From Oreohelix idahoensis (lineage: Eukaryota; Mollusca; Gastropoda; Stylommatophora; Oreohelicidae), in the NCBI GenBank assembly GCA_024509875.1, contig JAMPIV010012156.1:496001-560000 (forward strand): a DNA stretch of 64,000 nt, written 5' to 3'. Under the pieces are notes generated by a model, which was not told the DNA's origin, searched no databases, and saw only the letters and a program-made list of their open reading frames with translations. Both the position numbers and the translations under genes were made by a program. Each line of letters begins with the position of its first letter. Positions within the stretch are counted from its first letter, which is position 1. This document shows, piece after piece, positions 32,195 through 43,330 of the stretch.

Positions 32195-32942
32195 CAACGC
32201 TAACGCTGTTGTTGATATGGCTACACTTCGTGCCAACAACATAAATACATGTGGCACAGCAGTTTCCAACTTCACTCTCAGTACTATCCTGGAAATTGAT
32301 GAAGATGATAGATCTATTGGACAACATACTAAGGATATAACTGATCCTAATAAAACTGTTGACGTTGTCAACATTGACAAAAACATTATGAGGAAGAATA
32401 ATAGGTTAAATAATAATGCTGGACTTAAAAGGAAACATAAAGTTAACACAAATAATTATGATGAAAAAGTTTTTACTTTGCCCAGCAAAGACATGTCTAC
32501 GACATGTAGGAAACTTAATACCTTTGGTGATGATAGGTATCATCCTCAGTCCAGTCAGGATGATACGACATCCAACAGAAAGACAATGTCGGTGTTGAAA
32601 GGGAAGGTTAATTCTTTGACAAAGAATACATATCATCATTGTCCACTATTTCGTGACAATGATACTACATATATTGGGAAAAGTGCGTATTCTCGCACAG
32701 TGTTAGTGCGAAATCTGCCGCAGGATACTACCTGGCAGGCACTTAGAATTTTTTTTGATTATACAGCAAACGTTAAGTTTGTTCGTCTTCTGCCATCATG
32801 CAATGGGCAGAATAGACAGGCGATGGTTACATTTCGTAACAATCGAGACGCTCGTTGGGTAATCGAGCGTGATAATGGTGTTTATTTTCATCACCGTTAT
32901 CTAAAGTTACAATTAGTACCTGATTCTGCGCCACGCAGATAA
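32180..32942 (+). CDS. LTR-3 segment with RRM-like domain between protease and RT
   Basis: The in-frame extension of gag-protease after a one-base slip in the A run (frame open 32127-32942). The first ~150 residues are Asn/Asp/Thr-rich and unrecognised. At the C-terminus, SRTVLVRNLPQDTTWQALR has the form of RNP2 plus helix 1 of an RNA recognition motif, NRQAMVTFRNNRDARWVIE the form of RNP1 plus helix 2, and YFHHRYLKLQLVPD the form of strand 4. The spacing (~30 residues RNP2 to RNP1, ~75 in total) is right for an RRM. The aromatic at RNP1 position 3 is replaced (AMVTF), so RNA contacts may differ. Stop TAA at 32940. An RRM here is not part of the usual Gypsy layout. Confidence 0.65.
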
Positions 32943-33075
32943 TGGTGTACGCTCACCCTTTTGTCTTATTTCTTGATGACTCAGCTCTAGTCAGTCATCA
33001 TTTCTTTTCCTTATTGGTCATTTATTCTTATACGTCTTAGATATCAAGGGACACAAAAAGATATTTCATATTAAC

Positions 33076-34665
33076 ATGCTCAAGCAATTTCATACACGCC
33101 CTGAACACTTACAGTCAATTTTTCATGAACTAGATGACAACACAGTATCTACTTGTTATTATTCTAACTTATCCGTCATCCAGGAAGAAGAATCTTCTTT
33201 TCCTGAGGTACAGTTACCGTTACCGGTACCAGTAGTTCAACCTACTGAATCTTGGCGGGATGTAACCATCTCTTCAACGGTTACACCGCAACAGCGTCTA
33301 CAGATTGCTAATCTATTACAATCTTATCCAGATGTATTGACCGACGTCCCGGGTCGCACATCGGCTATCAGTCATGACATTACTCTCAATGATGATACAC
33401 CTATTCGTGTACATCCCTATTCGGTTCCTTTACATTTCCTTGCTAAAACTACTAAGGAACTTGAACAGATGTTGTCTCTGGGAATCATTGAGACTAGTAA
33501 TTCGCCATTCTCTTCTCCATTAGTGATTGTCCGGAAGAAGGACAATAACATCAGACTATGTGTTGATTATAGAAAATTAAATGCTAAGACTATAGTTGAC
33601 AGCGAACCACATCCACTTATCGACGACTTACTGCCACGTCTATCCAACGCAACTATATTTAGTAAGATAGACTTAACTAAAGGTTATTGGCAGATACCAC
33701 TGACCGAAAAGGCTAAGTACTACACCGCATTTTCCACTCCACAAGGTCTATACCAGTGGAATGTGATGCCTTTTGGGCTTGTTAATGCGCCAGCTACCTT
33801 CATTCGCCTGATGCGACAAATTTTATCAGGTAGACCAGACGTTATTACATATATTGACGACATATGCTTGTTTAGTTCGTCGTTTGAGGGACATGTTTCG
33901 GGACTTAGATATGTTTTCGACACTCTAAGGATATATCATCTAACTGCTAAACTTACAAAGGTGCAAATCGCGTGTAATGAGATAACCTTTTTGGGACATA
34001 TCATTGGATCGGGATATATCCGAACGTTACCTAGTACAGTCTCCAAAATTCTAAACATAGCAGTTCCTCAGACGAAGAAACAGGTCAGGAGTTTGTTAGG
34101 ACTTGTTCAATATTACAGTAGATTCATACCAAACTTGTCATCCATCACGGCTGTATTGTCTTCATTGTTAAAGAAAGACATGCCGGTGAAGGTGACATGG
34201 ACTGGTACATGCAATGAAACTTTCAACAAAATTATAAATTTGTTCTCGCATGAACCAATTTTAAGACTTCCCGATGCTTCCAAAAGATTTTTCTTACGAA
34301 CAGATGCTAGTAACTACGGCATTGGTGCATGCCTGCTCCAGAACCATGATGGCATTCTACATCCTACCTTATATATTTCAAGAAAGCTAAAGCCGGCAGA
34401 AACAAAGTATTCCACAGTGGACAAGGAACTTTTATCAGTGATATGGGCAATAACTAAACTTGAAAAGTTCTTGCTTGGTGCTCCCTTCACCATACAGACG
34501 GACCAACGTGCTGTAGCATCTTTGCGTCGATCTAACCATAAGAGCCAAAAACTCGCCAGATATGCAATCATCCTACAGCCATTTGAATTCTCCATTGAAC
34601 ATATTCCTGGCACTGAAAACATTGTGGCGGATGCGTTGTCACGTAATCCTATTGACGACGAATAA
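33076..34665 (+). CDS. LTR-3 pol: reverse transcriptase and RNase H, no integrase
   Basis: First ATG 33076; the frame is open from 32992 after a TAG at 32989, so it does not overlap the gag-protease frame. RT motifs are IETSNSPFSSPLVIVRKKD, RLCVDYRKLN, FSKIDLTKGYWQIPL, MPFGLVNAPATF and YIDD (catalytic, ~residue 261), then FLGHIIG. RNase H has FLRTDASNYGIGACLLQ, YSTVDKELLSVIWA and FTIQTDQRA, then VADALSRNP. The protein stops right after the RNase H tail; the usual integrase zinc finger and DDE core do not follow in any frame. 529 residues, intact. Expressed presumably by reinitiation or shift; no signal seen. Confidence 0.9.
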   Translation: MLKQFHTRPEHLQSIFHELDDNTVSTCYYSNLSVIQEEESSFPEVQLPLPVPVVQPTESWRDVTISSTVTPQQRLQIANLLQSYPDVLTDVPGRTSAISHDITLNDDTPIRVHPYSVPLHFLAKTTKELEQMLSLGIIETSNSPFSSPLVIVRKKDNNIRLCVDYRKLNAKTIVDSEPHPLIDDLLPRLSNATIFSKIDLTKGYWQIPLTEKAKYYTAFSTPQGLYQWNVMPFGLVNAPATFIRLMRQILSGRPDVITYIDDICLFSSSFEGHVSGLRYVFDTLRIYHLTAKLTKVQIACNEITFLGHIIGSGYIRTLPSTVSKILNIAVPQTKKQVRSLLGLVQYYSRFIPNLSSITAVLSSLLKKDMPVKVTWTGTCNETFNKIINLFSHEPILRLPDASKRFFLRTDASNYGIGACLLQNHDGILHPTLYISRKLKPAETKYSTVDKELLSVIWAITKLEKFLLGAPFTIQTDQRAVASLRRSNHKSQKLARYAIILQPFEFSIEHIPGTENIVADALSRNPIDDE

Positions 34666-35690
34666 TCAACATTGACATTCCTAAAACATATCAACTATAA
34701 GGGAACTAACCTTGCCTTCAATTTAAATTTTATAAACACTATATGCATCACAGAATTGAACTAAAGACAATCAAGGTATACATATTGACATTGAAACTTC
34801 GTCTAACGTCCATACACGATATATGAATATTCGTTGAACAATCATGGAACAATATCTGACGACAAGTCGAACTTATTATCCTATGTGCACTTAATTCTTG
34901 GATGCTGGGATAAATGACATTTCTTTCCAACGTAAACGTTTGAACATTTTTGCCTAAAAGAATTCATCAGGATCAAGACTACGGATGGATCATCATATCC
35001 TATACTAATTAATTAGTTAACTTAACTTCTTAATTGAATTATTATCAATAAAATGAAATGTGAGAAAAAAATGAAATGAAAGAACAAAAAAAAAGAGAAC
35101 GAAATATAAAAAGAAGAAATTATGAAAAGAGAAAATAAATCTCACACAAGTATTAGATTAATATTTTTTTTTAATGTACCTATACATTATTTAGTTAGTT
35201 AAATTAGATAGTTATTATTCACTAACACTTAACACACACAATTAAGTTAAACTTATATTCGAATTTCTTTCTATTTCTTCTCACTTATTTTGTCTTTTCT
35301 TCTCTCATAACATCGCGTTACATTAGAATCTTAATAATTTAACTCTTAGTTTAATTAATTAATTTAATTTTAATTAGTCAAATTAATTCCTATATGACAT
35401 ACTAATACGACAGACCTTACTTTAATTTAATTCTATCATTCACTATTAACATTGGACATTTTATTTAGTTGATATAATAATATGTATAATATTGATATAT
35501 AATGTGATTAATGTTAGATGACTATGACAAATAGTTAGTTGACATGACCGCGACACGGTTCTACTCAGAACATCGTCGGCCATATGTCACGATTGTGTTA
35601 ATTTTTTTTTTTTTTTTTGAAAAATTGTTAAGTCGGATAGATCTTGAAAAAAAATCTATCGATTTTTTTTTTCCCCGGTGTACAGGGAAT
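34666..35690 (+). other. LTR-3 3' untranslated region where integrase would be expected
   Basis: About 1 kb of AT-rich sequence with poly-T and poly-A runs and no ORF with integrase motifs. The bases before the 3' LTR (ccccggtgtacagggaat) give only a weak polypurine tract (cagggaat). Confidence 0.6.
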
Positions 35691-36491
35691 TGTTACGGTA
35701 TATGATATTAACGCCGTCTGCTAAAGGTTATCAGACGTGCAATCGTAAAGGTTAAGACATTTAATATATTGCGATAGATGTTTCAATTATTGAACGCTCC
35801 ATACACGATCGATTATGACGTGTCTAGCGTTGTTTAGGACACAGTCGGTAACTAGGAGACGCTACCCTTTGTTACTTGACCGCCAAGCTGAATAGCTGCG
35901 TTTTTTTTTCTAACCTTCCAATTCAATGGCATGATATAGCCATTTATATGTGCATTTTTGATGGACCAGGGTCAGTCCTAGAACTCTATATGAGAGGAAA
36001 ATTTATGGAGGTTAGTATTTAACTAGAATTCTCAGAAGGAGGAGAATAATCGTCAAATTCGTATGAAATATTCAGACTCGCAGTCTCACTGTCGGCAGGT
36101 AGCCATGTCTAGCTGCGCGTGCATATAGCTGTGATGTTCTGACGACAATACTGCATTGTATCCTTAAACGGACATTGACACGTAAACCAGCAGTCTACGT
36201 TATTGATTAATTTATGCATGACTTATAAGGACTTATGTTCTGTTCCTATTTGAAATGATCATCCTGTGTGTACATGTGATTAAATATTACGGACTCAATC
36301 TGAAGGCATTAATTACTTCATTAATGTTGCTGAGTTCAAGTTACATGAACTACTTCTTCATACCATGCTACTGAGTTGTATGAACACCTTCACCCTAATT
36401 CGCGTAATACTAAACAAGCACGATTAACAAGAGATCACTAAAGTAACCATACTCAGTGCATGATCTTCAACCGGCAAATAACTCAGCAACA
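35691..36491 (+). repeat. LTR-3, 3' LTR
   Basis: Partner of 27947-28743; 801 bp, with a longer T run at 35902-35910. Followed by tatgt, the right half of the target duplication. Confidence 0.92.
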
Positions 36492-37950
36492 TATGTATTA
36501 TTGATGATTTTGCGTTAGAAGTTAACGACATATTCTGAAACTTGGTTTCCGGTTTTTTCTAAATTATAACATTTGATAATTTAAACAATTCGATTTTTTG
36601 TCAGCTAAAATTAACTTAAAGTTCGGATTAAATGGAATTGGTAGAATTAACAGCGACGGCTGATTCTCTTGTTCATTTAAAGAATTTAGATATCTGATTA
36701 TAATACATAGTTAAGATAAATAATATTACACTTATATATATTTATAACTTCGTATATAGTTAACAGTGTATTACCCCATGTGACGTTTCTGTGATGTATT
36801 TTTTTTTTTTTTTAAAAGAGAAAAAAAAATTACACGTTTTGATGTGTGTCTGTTTAAAGATAAGATTATTTTTTTTTATTATGTTACCTAGCTGATTTAA
36901 TTCTTAGTTGTTAATTATAGCTACGTATTACTTAGAAATAAAAATACTATTTTTATTTAACTTAACGTTAAGAAACATTTTTTGTATTGTAATTTTCTTT
37001 TTGAGAAATGTGTTTTGGACATTGTGATATTTATTTATTTTTTTTCTGCGCCAGCGCTAGACTGTGTGTTAAGGTTACTATTATGTAGTGACATTAGTTC
37101 TTTGAAAATGTTTGGATGTTTGGATGTATTTTTTGGTATTTAGCGCTTGACTATGCGTCAATGCGAAACTTGTGATAGCATTAATATTTTTTGTTTGGGT
37201 GATATTTGATATAATTTATTTTTAGTTATGTATAAGTTTATAATTTGGTTAAATTACTTAATTTGCTGTGTTCGTCATAAGCTTTCTTTTTTGTGTTAGT
37301 ATATAAATATACTTTCGCATTTTTGTGTTTTACTATACGTTGTTTCATTTGGATAGTTATTGTAAGGTATTGTTACCAACTTTCTTTACATGTGCATCTT
37401 TACTTCCCATCTCTCTTTGTTGACTATTCATCATTCTTTACATCTTTTCTGTTGTCTTTTCAGTATTGTCTGATATTTTGTTTATGCTTCCGTGTTTCTT
37501 CTTTGATGTAATTCATGCTTCTTGTATACTTTTTTTTGTTACGCTATTTATACTTTCATTCTTTGTATTGTTAAGTTAATTATGTGACTTTAGATAATGT
37601 AATTGCTTCTAATAGTTCTATTTGTTTTACATGTATAGAATTGTTGTCTTCATTGTCATCTTATGATTCTATTTGATTCTTATCATATTCCCATTTCATA
37701 TTTAGTCTTTTCTCTTACGATAGTTTATTTTCTGGTTAGTTTGTACTATGTATACTTAACTTGGGTTTTGTATTAGATTAATTTTTTGGTATGCTTGAAT
37801 GAGTATGTTGGATGATTTAGTCGTTATCTTACATTTATTGATGATATTTTTGTAGGTATTTGATAGAATTTCATTAACCTTTAAATTTTTGGGAGTCAAT
37901 TTTCAAAAAAATGATATAATCATTTTTTTTTTCCTGGGGGTGTGGCAAAC
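36492..37950 (+). other. LTR-2 internal sequence after the LTR-3 insertion
   Basis: Strongly T/A-rich, no supportable ORF. Ends cctgggggtgtggcaaac just before the 3' LTR, a mediocre polypurine-tract candidate. Confidence 0.45.
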
Positions 37951-38774
37951 TGATGAGTGCAGATGTGATGAAAGGGAGGTGATCTTGAAAAATACTTGTT
38001 GAGTAGAGTGAATTTTGGGTTAGAGTACTTGCTTGCAGATTAGTAGTGGATTTGTTTAAAAATATCTCCTCTTAGTTTCGTGAAAACAGTATGTCAGATA
38101 GCGGGTGAACTCTGGTCATAATGTACTGTTTCTGAACTGTTTTTGAGTGATGGATGAATAACTCTCGCGGCTAGTGTCCGCAGGTATGATTGAGAGCGGT
38201 GTGAAGAGAACAGTAGATTCTCGTGACTGTGTGAACGGGGTGTGTTCCCGTGGGATCAGTATGTGCGGGGTTTTTGACTGAGGTGGTCAGCCCTGATGTG
38301 TTTTTCTGTATGGATGCCTACGTAGTGCAGAAGATAAGATGTCGACGAGTTTTTTGCTATATGTGGATGAGGAAGATGTTTAGCGAAGATTTTGGGAGGC
38401 CATGATTTGTGTAGGCCTTGATTATTATATAACTGCCGTAGATGCAGTCTTTGTGCACTGATGTGAAGAGTAGAGATTTTGTAGGCCAGGATGTGTATGG
38501 GCCGTATGGTGTGTTAACTGCAGTATGAAGATTCATATTTCGATGTAACTGTATTCGTCTAGATCTACGTGATGTTATAATTGTAATAAACCATGGTTAA
38601 AAATCATCAGACGTTACACCATTCCATGACTCGGTGTGTACGCTACTGTGAGTGACTGTCCCAAAACACACTCACCTTCTTCACCATAAATACATCCAAC
38701 TGCAAACAATACCCAGTGTATTAAACGATTACAATTGTATTAGTGGTCCCAATCAACAAAAACTGACGGTATCA
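37951..38774 (+). repeat. LTR-2, 3' LTR
   Basis: 824 bp. Matches the 5' LTR closely to about 38500, then diverges strongly and is ~50 bases longer. Ends ggtatca before ctgat. The divergent tail shares only blocks such as cgatgtaactgt and tctacgtgatg with the other LTR. Confidence 0.8.
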
Positions 38775-38899
38775 CTGATCTTCTCCCATTCTGCAGACAT
38801 GGCCAAACCATCTCAGTTGGGACTGTTCTACTTGGGTCTGCAGGGGTTGGGTTTTTAGGCCTTGACATATCATCTGGTTGCGGACCATGTCTCTTTTTG

Positions 38900-40324
38900 T
38901 TACTTACCCACCTTTTTCAGATACCTCATTTCTGAGGTTTGGATCTGGCTTTTGTGGGTTGTAGTCATTTCCCATGACTCGCATCCATACGTCAAGACTG
39001 GGACATTGGTGGAGCGGTATACAGCCATCTTCGTCTTCTTACTAACTTCTCTTTTGCTGAGGAATCCTTGATTTATGGCTTGAAAAAGTCTCCCAGCTGC
39101 TGCTCTTCGGTTAGCCAACTCTTCTTTGATGCCTCCCTTCCGGTATATGACAGCTCCAAGGTATTTAAAATGGTCGACCTGCTCCAGGACCTGTTCTCCC
39201 AGCTTAATCTGATGTCTTCTTTCCTCTCGTGGTATCACCATGGTTTTTGTTTTCGAGCTGCTTATGATCATCCCTCTCTTCTCCAGCTCTTCCTTCCAGA
39301 CTTGCAGGTTGGATTGAAGATTTGAAGATGTGCCTCTGATTTAGCAATCATGGCAACATCATCAGCAAATGCCAGCTCTAAAATAACAGACCTGTCTCAT
39401 CTTCCAGTACCCCACTGAATACTTTCTTGTCCTCTCCTTACATGCCTTGATGACATCGTCCATGAGGAGTATGAACAGATAAGGTGACAGGATATCACCT
39501 TGTCTTACACCAGTGGTGGTCCTGAATTCTTCTGACGTATGGTTTGCCGTCCTCACATAATTTCTGCAAGACTTGTAGAAGCTCTGTATAGCATGAAACA
39601 GAGGTGTTGGAATGTTCTTCCTTGCCAAACAGTCCCAGAGTTTGTTCCAGGGGACCTTGTCAAATGCCTTTTCCAGATCTAAGAAGCAAAGATGTATCTC
39701 ACTCTTATACTCAAGAGCCTTTTCACTCAACTGTCTCAGTGTGAAGATTAGGCCTTGAGTACTTCGATTTGCTCAGAAGCCACACTGGACCTCATCCATT
39801 TGTGGTTCAGCTAGGCATCTGAGTCTTTGCTCCAGTATTCTAGAGTAGATTTTACCAGGGACACTGAGAAGGGATATGCTTCTATGGTTTCCACATTGTC
39901 GGTTGTCACCCTTTTTGAAAATCAGTGTTATTATGGCAATCTCCCAATCCTTTGGTAAGGTCTTGTTGCACCAAGCTGCCTGTAGGACCCTTTGGAGTAA
40001 TAGGTTGCCTGCTGCTCCCATGTACTTAACCATTTCTGGTGTTATGCCATCATGTACTGCGGCTTTGCCCATCTTGATTTTCTCCAGTGCTGCCTTCAGT
40101 TCTTCCATCTTTATGTCATATTCATCACCATTGGTTTCCCCTTCGTTGTCAGTGGTTATCATTTCTGATGCTTGACCTTGCTCACCATCCAGGAGCTCTG
40201 AAAAATATTCTTTCCATCTTTCCATTACTTCTTTTGGGGCAGTAAGCAGTTTGCCTTGCTTGTCCTTTATAAATTTAAGAGGGCACTGTTTTTCAGTACT
40301 TTTTTCTGTGGTTGAAATGAACAA
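38900..40324 (-). pseudogene. LINE family B reverse transcriptase and C-terminus
   Basis: Three minus-strand segments share one frame. 40324-39773 is the pre-RT linker and first RT motifs (KGDNRQCGNHRSISLLSVPGK, then EVQCGF and a TGA). 39730-39362 is the RT palm (CFLDLEKAFDKVPWNKLW, TTGVRQGDILSPYLFIL). After two compensating shifts around 39310-39370 (ELAFADDVAMIAKSE readable in another frame), 39271-38900 is the thumb and C-terminus (VDHFKYLGAVIYRKGG, VPVLTYGCESW). The endonuclease is missing by 5' truncation. One nonsense codon and at least two frameshifts: a pseudogene. Confidence 0.85.
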
Positions 40325-40899
40325 CAGAGCAACATTTGCTTGATACAGCCTTAAAAAAGAATTCAGAGCCGCAGTTAAATAAAGGAGGGGGTGGGTAAGG
40401 GATAGGATTCCTAAACCTAACCCTATACTCTAAACATAATTCTGACCTTAACAACGATGGCGACGTATTTTGATGACATCATAGAACTCGCGCTGCTGTT
40501 CTTTATTTCCATCAAATGATAAATCACGCATGAACGACTTGACTAGAAATTATGACCAAAACTAACAGCAGACGACAGCTGGCACACAGGTGCGTAATCG
40601 ATGTCGTCCCCATGTCCATCTTTGATTTCACCACCTCTGCCTTTATGTCGCTGCACATTGCGATTCCATCAGCTTATGCTTAGGTTGTGAAGACAGAAAG
40701 GTATTACCAAATTCTTGCACCTCTGTTTGAACACCACAATGTGTTCATTATATGGAAATGTTGCGTTGCTCAACGAGAGGGTTGCTAAGCGTAGAATGAC
40801 GTAGAATAAAGTATTACATAATTGCACATGCAGAGCAAGGCAGTTGACTTTTGGAGGATTCGCCAGCTTGACAGGCTGCACTATATGAGTTCTCTTGAG
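40325..40899. other. Unannotated intron 1 sequence
   Basis: No gene. Carries phrases such as aaacctaaccctatactctaaa typical of unclassified MITEs. Nothing firm. Confidence 0.35.
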
Positions 40900-41709
40900 T
40901 AGAGATGGCTACTGTGTGTGTGTGTCGAAACAATGCTTCGAAACAGCGCTGAGTCTGACAGATTCGACACATAGCCTGCTTCTTGTTTCGAAGCAGTTTC
41001 AGTTCCAGTCTGCCTCGCTGTTTTGCAAAGAGGCACACTGTCTCACTGTCTCACCTTCCGTAGGCCTATGTAAAATTTGAGTCAACCATCCGGGACATTA
41101 GTATGGAATATCAAACATGTCATATTTTTCAGGAATGTGTCATGATGACTTGATTTTACAAGTGATATTATTTTTGCTGAGAAGTTATAGACACTGGAAA
41201 TTGTGTCATTGCTGCAGTTGTCAATGTTTTAGGCACTATGTTAAAGTTGAAAGTGTCCGTGTGTTCGTATAAATGTAATGGACACTTTATTAGCTCTGCT
41301 GATATCTGTGTACTCGGTGTGGATTTGAATCATTGTCTACCAAAACTAGCTTACTATATGATATCATGTGTTATTATTACTGTTATTATTATTGTTGTTT
41401 TTTATTATTTTCACATATACTGCAGCTATCATCATATCTCCGTTTTATTTCATCATAATGAAGACTTGTGTAAAAATATTGAATTGTGGTCACATGAAAC
41501 GCCATAGATTTTCACACACGCCAGTAGGCGCGCAAGAAAAAACAGATTGTCTCACACAGTTCATGTATACTGTCTATAAGAGACTTCTTTCTCCCCGATA
41601 CGGGCAAAAGTGCTGCTGTGCTGTTGTGTCGAAACAGTGTGTCGACACAGTTTAAATCACTGTTTCGAATGTCTCGAAACAGCTGAGTGTGTCGATTTGC
41701 CCACCTCTA
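40900..41709 (+). mobile_element. hAT-type MITE, copy 1
   Basis: Ends tagagatggct...tgcccacctcta are terminal inverted repeats. Flanks are ctcttgag (40892-40899) and ctcctgag (41710-41717): an 8-bp duplication with one change, the hAT hallmark. 810 bp, no transposase. Subterminal regions carry many copies of a tgtttcgaaaca-like palindrome. A second copy is at 46442-47309. Confidence 0.88.
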
Positions 41710-41717
41710 CTCCTGAG

Positions 41718-42160
41718 GCTGCTATGTCCATCATTATACTTGTGTATAAGGAAAGTGTTTGTGCCTATTGATGCCAGGAGATTCTTATAAAGTAGATGAG
41801 TATTCTGAGAATATTGAGAAATTATATAATTATGTCGTGGACAGTAACTCGATGGACTTTACCGAGAGGTGTTGTATACACCATTACTGTTGTAGTGTAA
41901 TGGACTTGGAATTATGGCTCAGTAGAGTTGGCCCGATGGACAGTGTATAAATATGAGTCATTCTATTAATGTGGAGCTGCTTGTTTGTATGGATCATAAA
42001 TAAACATTGTGAGATGTCTACAATATTTATCTGCATTCATTCAACCCATTACTGTTGCAAGTGTTCATTGATCGTTGGACAAACTCATATCCTAGAATGA
42101 ACTTGGTCATATTACCTACATTAACAATATTATATGGGAAGGAGCGAAGCTCCTGACCGG
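41718..42160 (+). other. Unclassified intron 1 sequence with a polyadenylation-like site
   Basis: Holds an ORF of 63 codons (41759-41950) without family resemblance, and ggatcataaataaacattg at ~41992, which contains aataaa. Could be a decayed 3' end of a processed transcript; not supported further. Confidence 0.3.
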
Positions 42161-42169
42161 GTTGGAAGG

Positions 42170-42990
42170 AAAGTCCACTGACCCCCCAGCCTCGCAATGA
42201 CATGTCATTGGGCCAAAAAGGGCTGGAAAGCTCTAGTGCCGCTGGTTAGAGAAAAAAAAAAAAAGATTATAGCACTAATGCTAACCGTAATCATATTTAC
42301 AACTTTTTTACACATAATAACGTGCGGGAAAAAACCCACTCTGATGTTGCTAATATAATAATTAAAAAATGAATTAATTAACTTAAAAAAACCAAACAAA
42401 CACGGTAATAACGGATGATAATTACACATACCCCTGCGTAATCGACTTTGCTGACTAATTTAACCACAATGCCTCATGTTGCTTATTTTGCGATTTTATC
42501 TCTTGATGTCTATGCCTACGATGCACATCAAGAAATACATTACTTAACGCTAATCTTAACCCTAAACCTGCCCCTGTTTCCAGCATATACACAAATAATA
42601 TCATGCAAGAAAGCACTCACATCGAACATAAAAAAAAATAAAAAGGAGAAAAATGTAAACATACAAAACAATAACAAAAGACAATTATCGCACCCACCTA
42701 CAGAATCGACTTCGCCACAGTTATTGTAGTAATCAACACATAGGCGTACACAGTGCGTCGCATGTCTTGTTTGCACTTTCGTTGTCAACGGTTACAACGC
42801 ACATAAACAAAGATGTTGGCTAACATTAACCCTATCCCTTTCCCACCTTATTGATACATTATGAATCCGAAAAAAATATCCCACAAGACAACATCGTACA
42901 TTAAAAAAAACCAACAATAAACTTTCAACTACCCATTATAAATACGTAATTGAATTCTTACTTCAAAATAGATATCTGGACAAATTTGGG
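42170..42990. repeat. Degenerate tandem units of about 280 bp
   Basis: Three loosely similar units are visible, each with a gcta(a/c)..taaccc start, a cacataata-type middle, a caaca-type A/C-rich stretch and, in the first two, an end such as tgcgtaatcgactttgctgac or cagaatcgacttcgccacag (about 42440 and 42705). Identity is low. Class unknown. Confidence 0.35.
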
Positions 42991-43330
42991 CTAAAGACGA
43001 CACACGGCCCACAGTGCTTCATTTCAGCTGGCTAATCATTGCACTTCTGCCATCAATGGTACCTATACCTTGTAGCGGTATGGCAGCTTGCGTACCCTGA
43101 CAATCCCCAGAGCTATGCCAGTGGGAGTTTTACTCCTGGTAGGTTTAACCAAGCTGGACTGGTCTGTGTGGGTAGGGGTCAGACAAAAGCTGGTACCCTG
43201 GTCCTCCAGGTTGGGGGTTTTAGCATAGGGCTGACACCCCTGTCTATGTAAAAAAAATAATGAAGTTACGGAAACAACATCAAATGAACAAACTTTGCTG
43301 CGGGATGGACATTCGGAGTCTGTGGCTCGT

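Larger units (their letters stand above)
27947..36491 (+). mobile_element. LTR-3: Gypsy-like LTR retrotransposon, 8.5 kb, nested in LTR-2
   Basis: LTRs 27947-28743 and 35691-36491 start TGTTACGG and end CAGCAACA. Flanks are tatat (27942-27946) and tatgt (36492-36496): a 5-bp duplication with one mismatch. The LTRs differ by a few substitutions and T-run length, so the insertion is young. It encodes gag (coiled coil plus SCAN-like), an aspartic protease, an RRM-like domain, RT (YIDD) and RNase H, but no integrase. Confidence 0.93.
23552..38774 (+). mobile_element. LTR-2: non-autonomous-looking LTR retrotransposon (6.7 kb) carrying nested LTR-3
   Basis: Terminal direct repeats begin tgatgagtgcagatgtgatg at 23552 and 37951 and end in CA at about 24327 and 38774. 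Flanks are ccgat (23547-23551) and ctgat (38775-38779): a 5-bp duplication with one change in a family B sequence. With LTR-3 removed it is ~6.7 kb. The only coding potential is a broken coiled-coil protein at 25249-27108; no protease, RT, RNase H or integrase motif was found. It was probably mobilised in trans. Confidence 0.85.
23337..40324 (-). mobile_element. LINE family B, minus-strand copy forming the shell of nest 2
   Basis: The 3' piece 23337-23551 (acttacttagtcgttcctc, the reverse of the (TAAG)n tail) and the 5' piece 38775-40324 are contiguous in other family B copies (gtagccgat|ctt joins as in 56805-56820). The 5' piece encodes much of the RT. It is 5'-truncated near 40324, within the linker before RT, and split by LTR-2. 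No convincing TSD found. Confidence 0.85.

Noticed and set aside
7400..38774. Endogenous retrovirus with an envelope gene
   Set aside because: No ORF with signal peptide, surface loops and a membrane anchor is seen in LTR-1, LTR-2 or LTR-3; they are plain LTR retrotransposons.
41759..41950. Small gene of 63 codons with aataaa downstream
   Set aside because: No family resemblance, no splice context, and surrounded by MITE debris.
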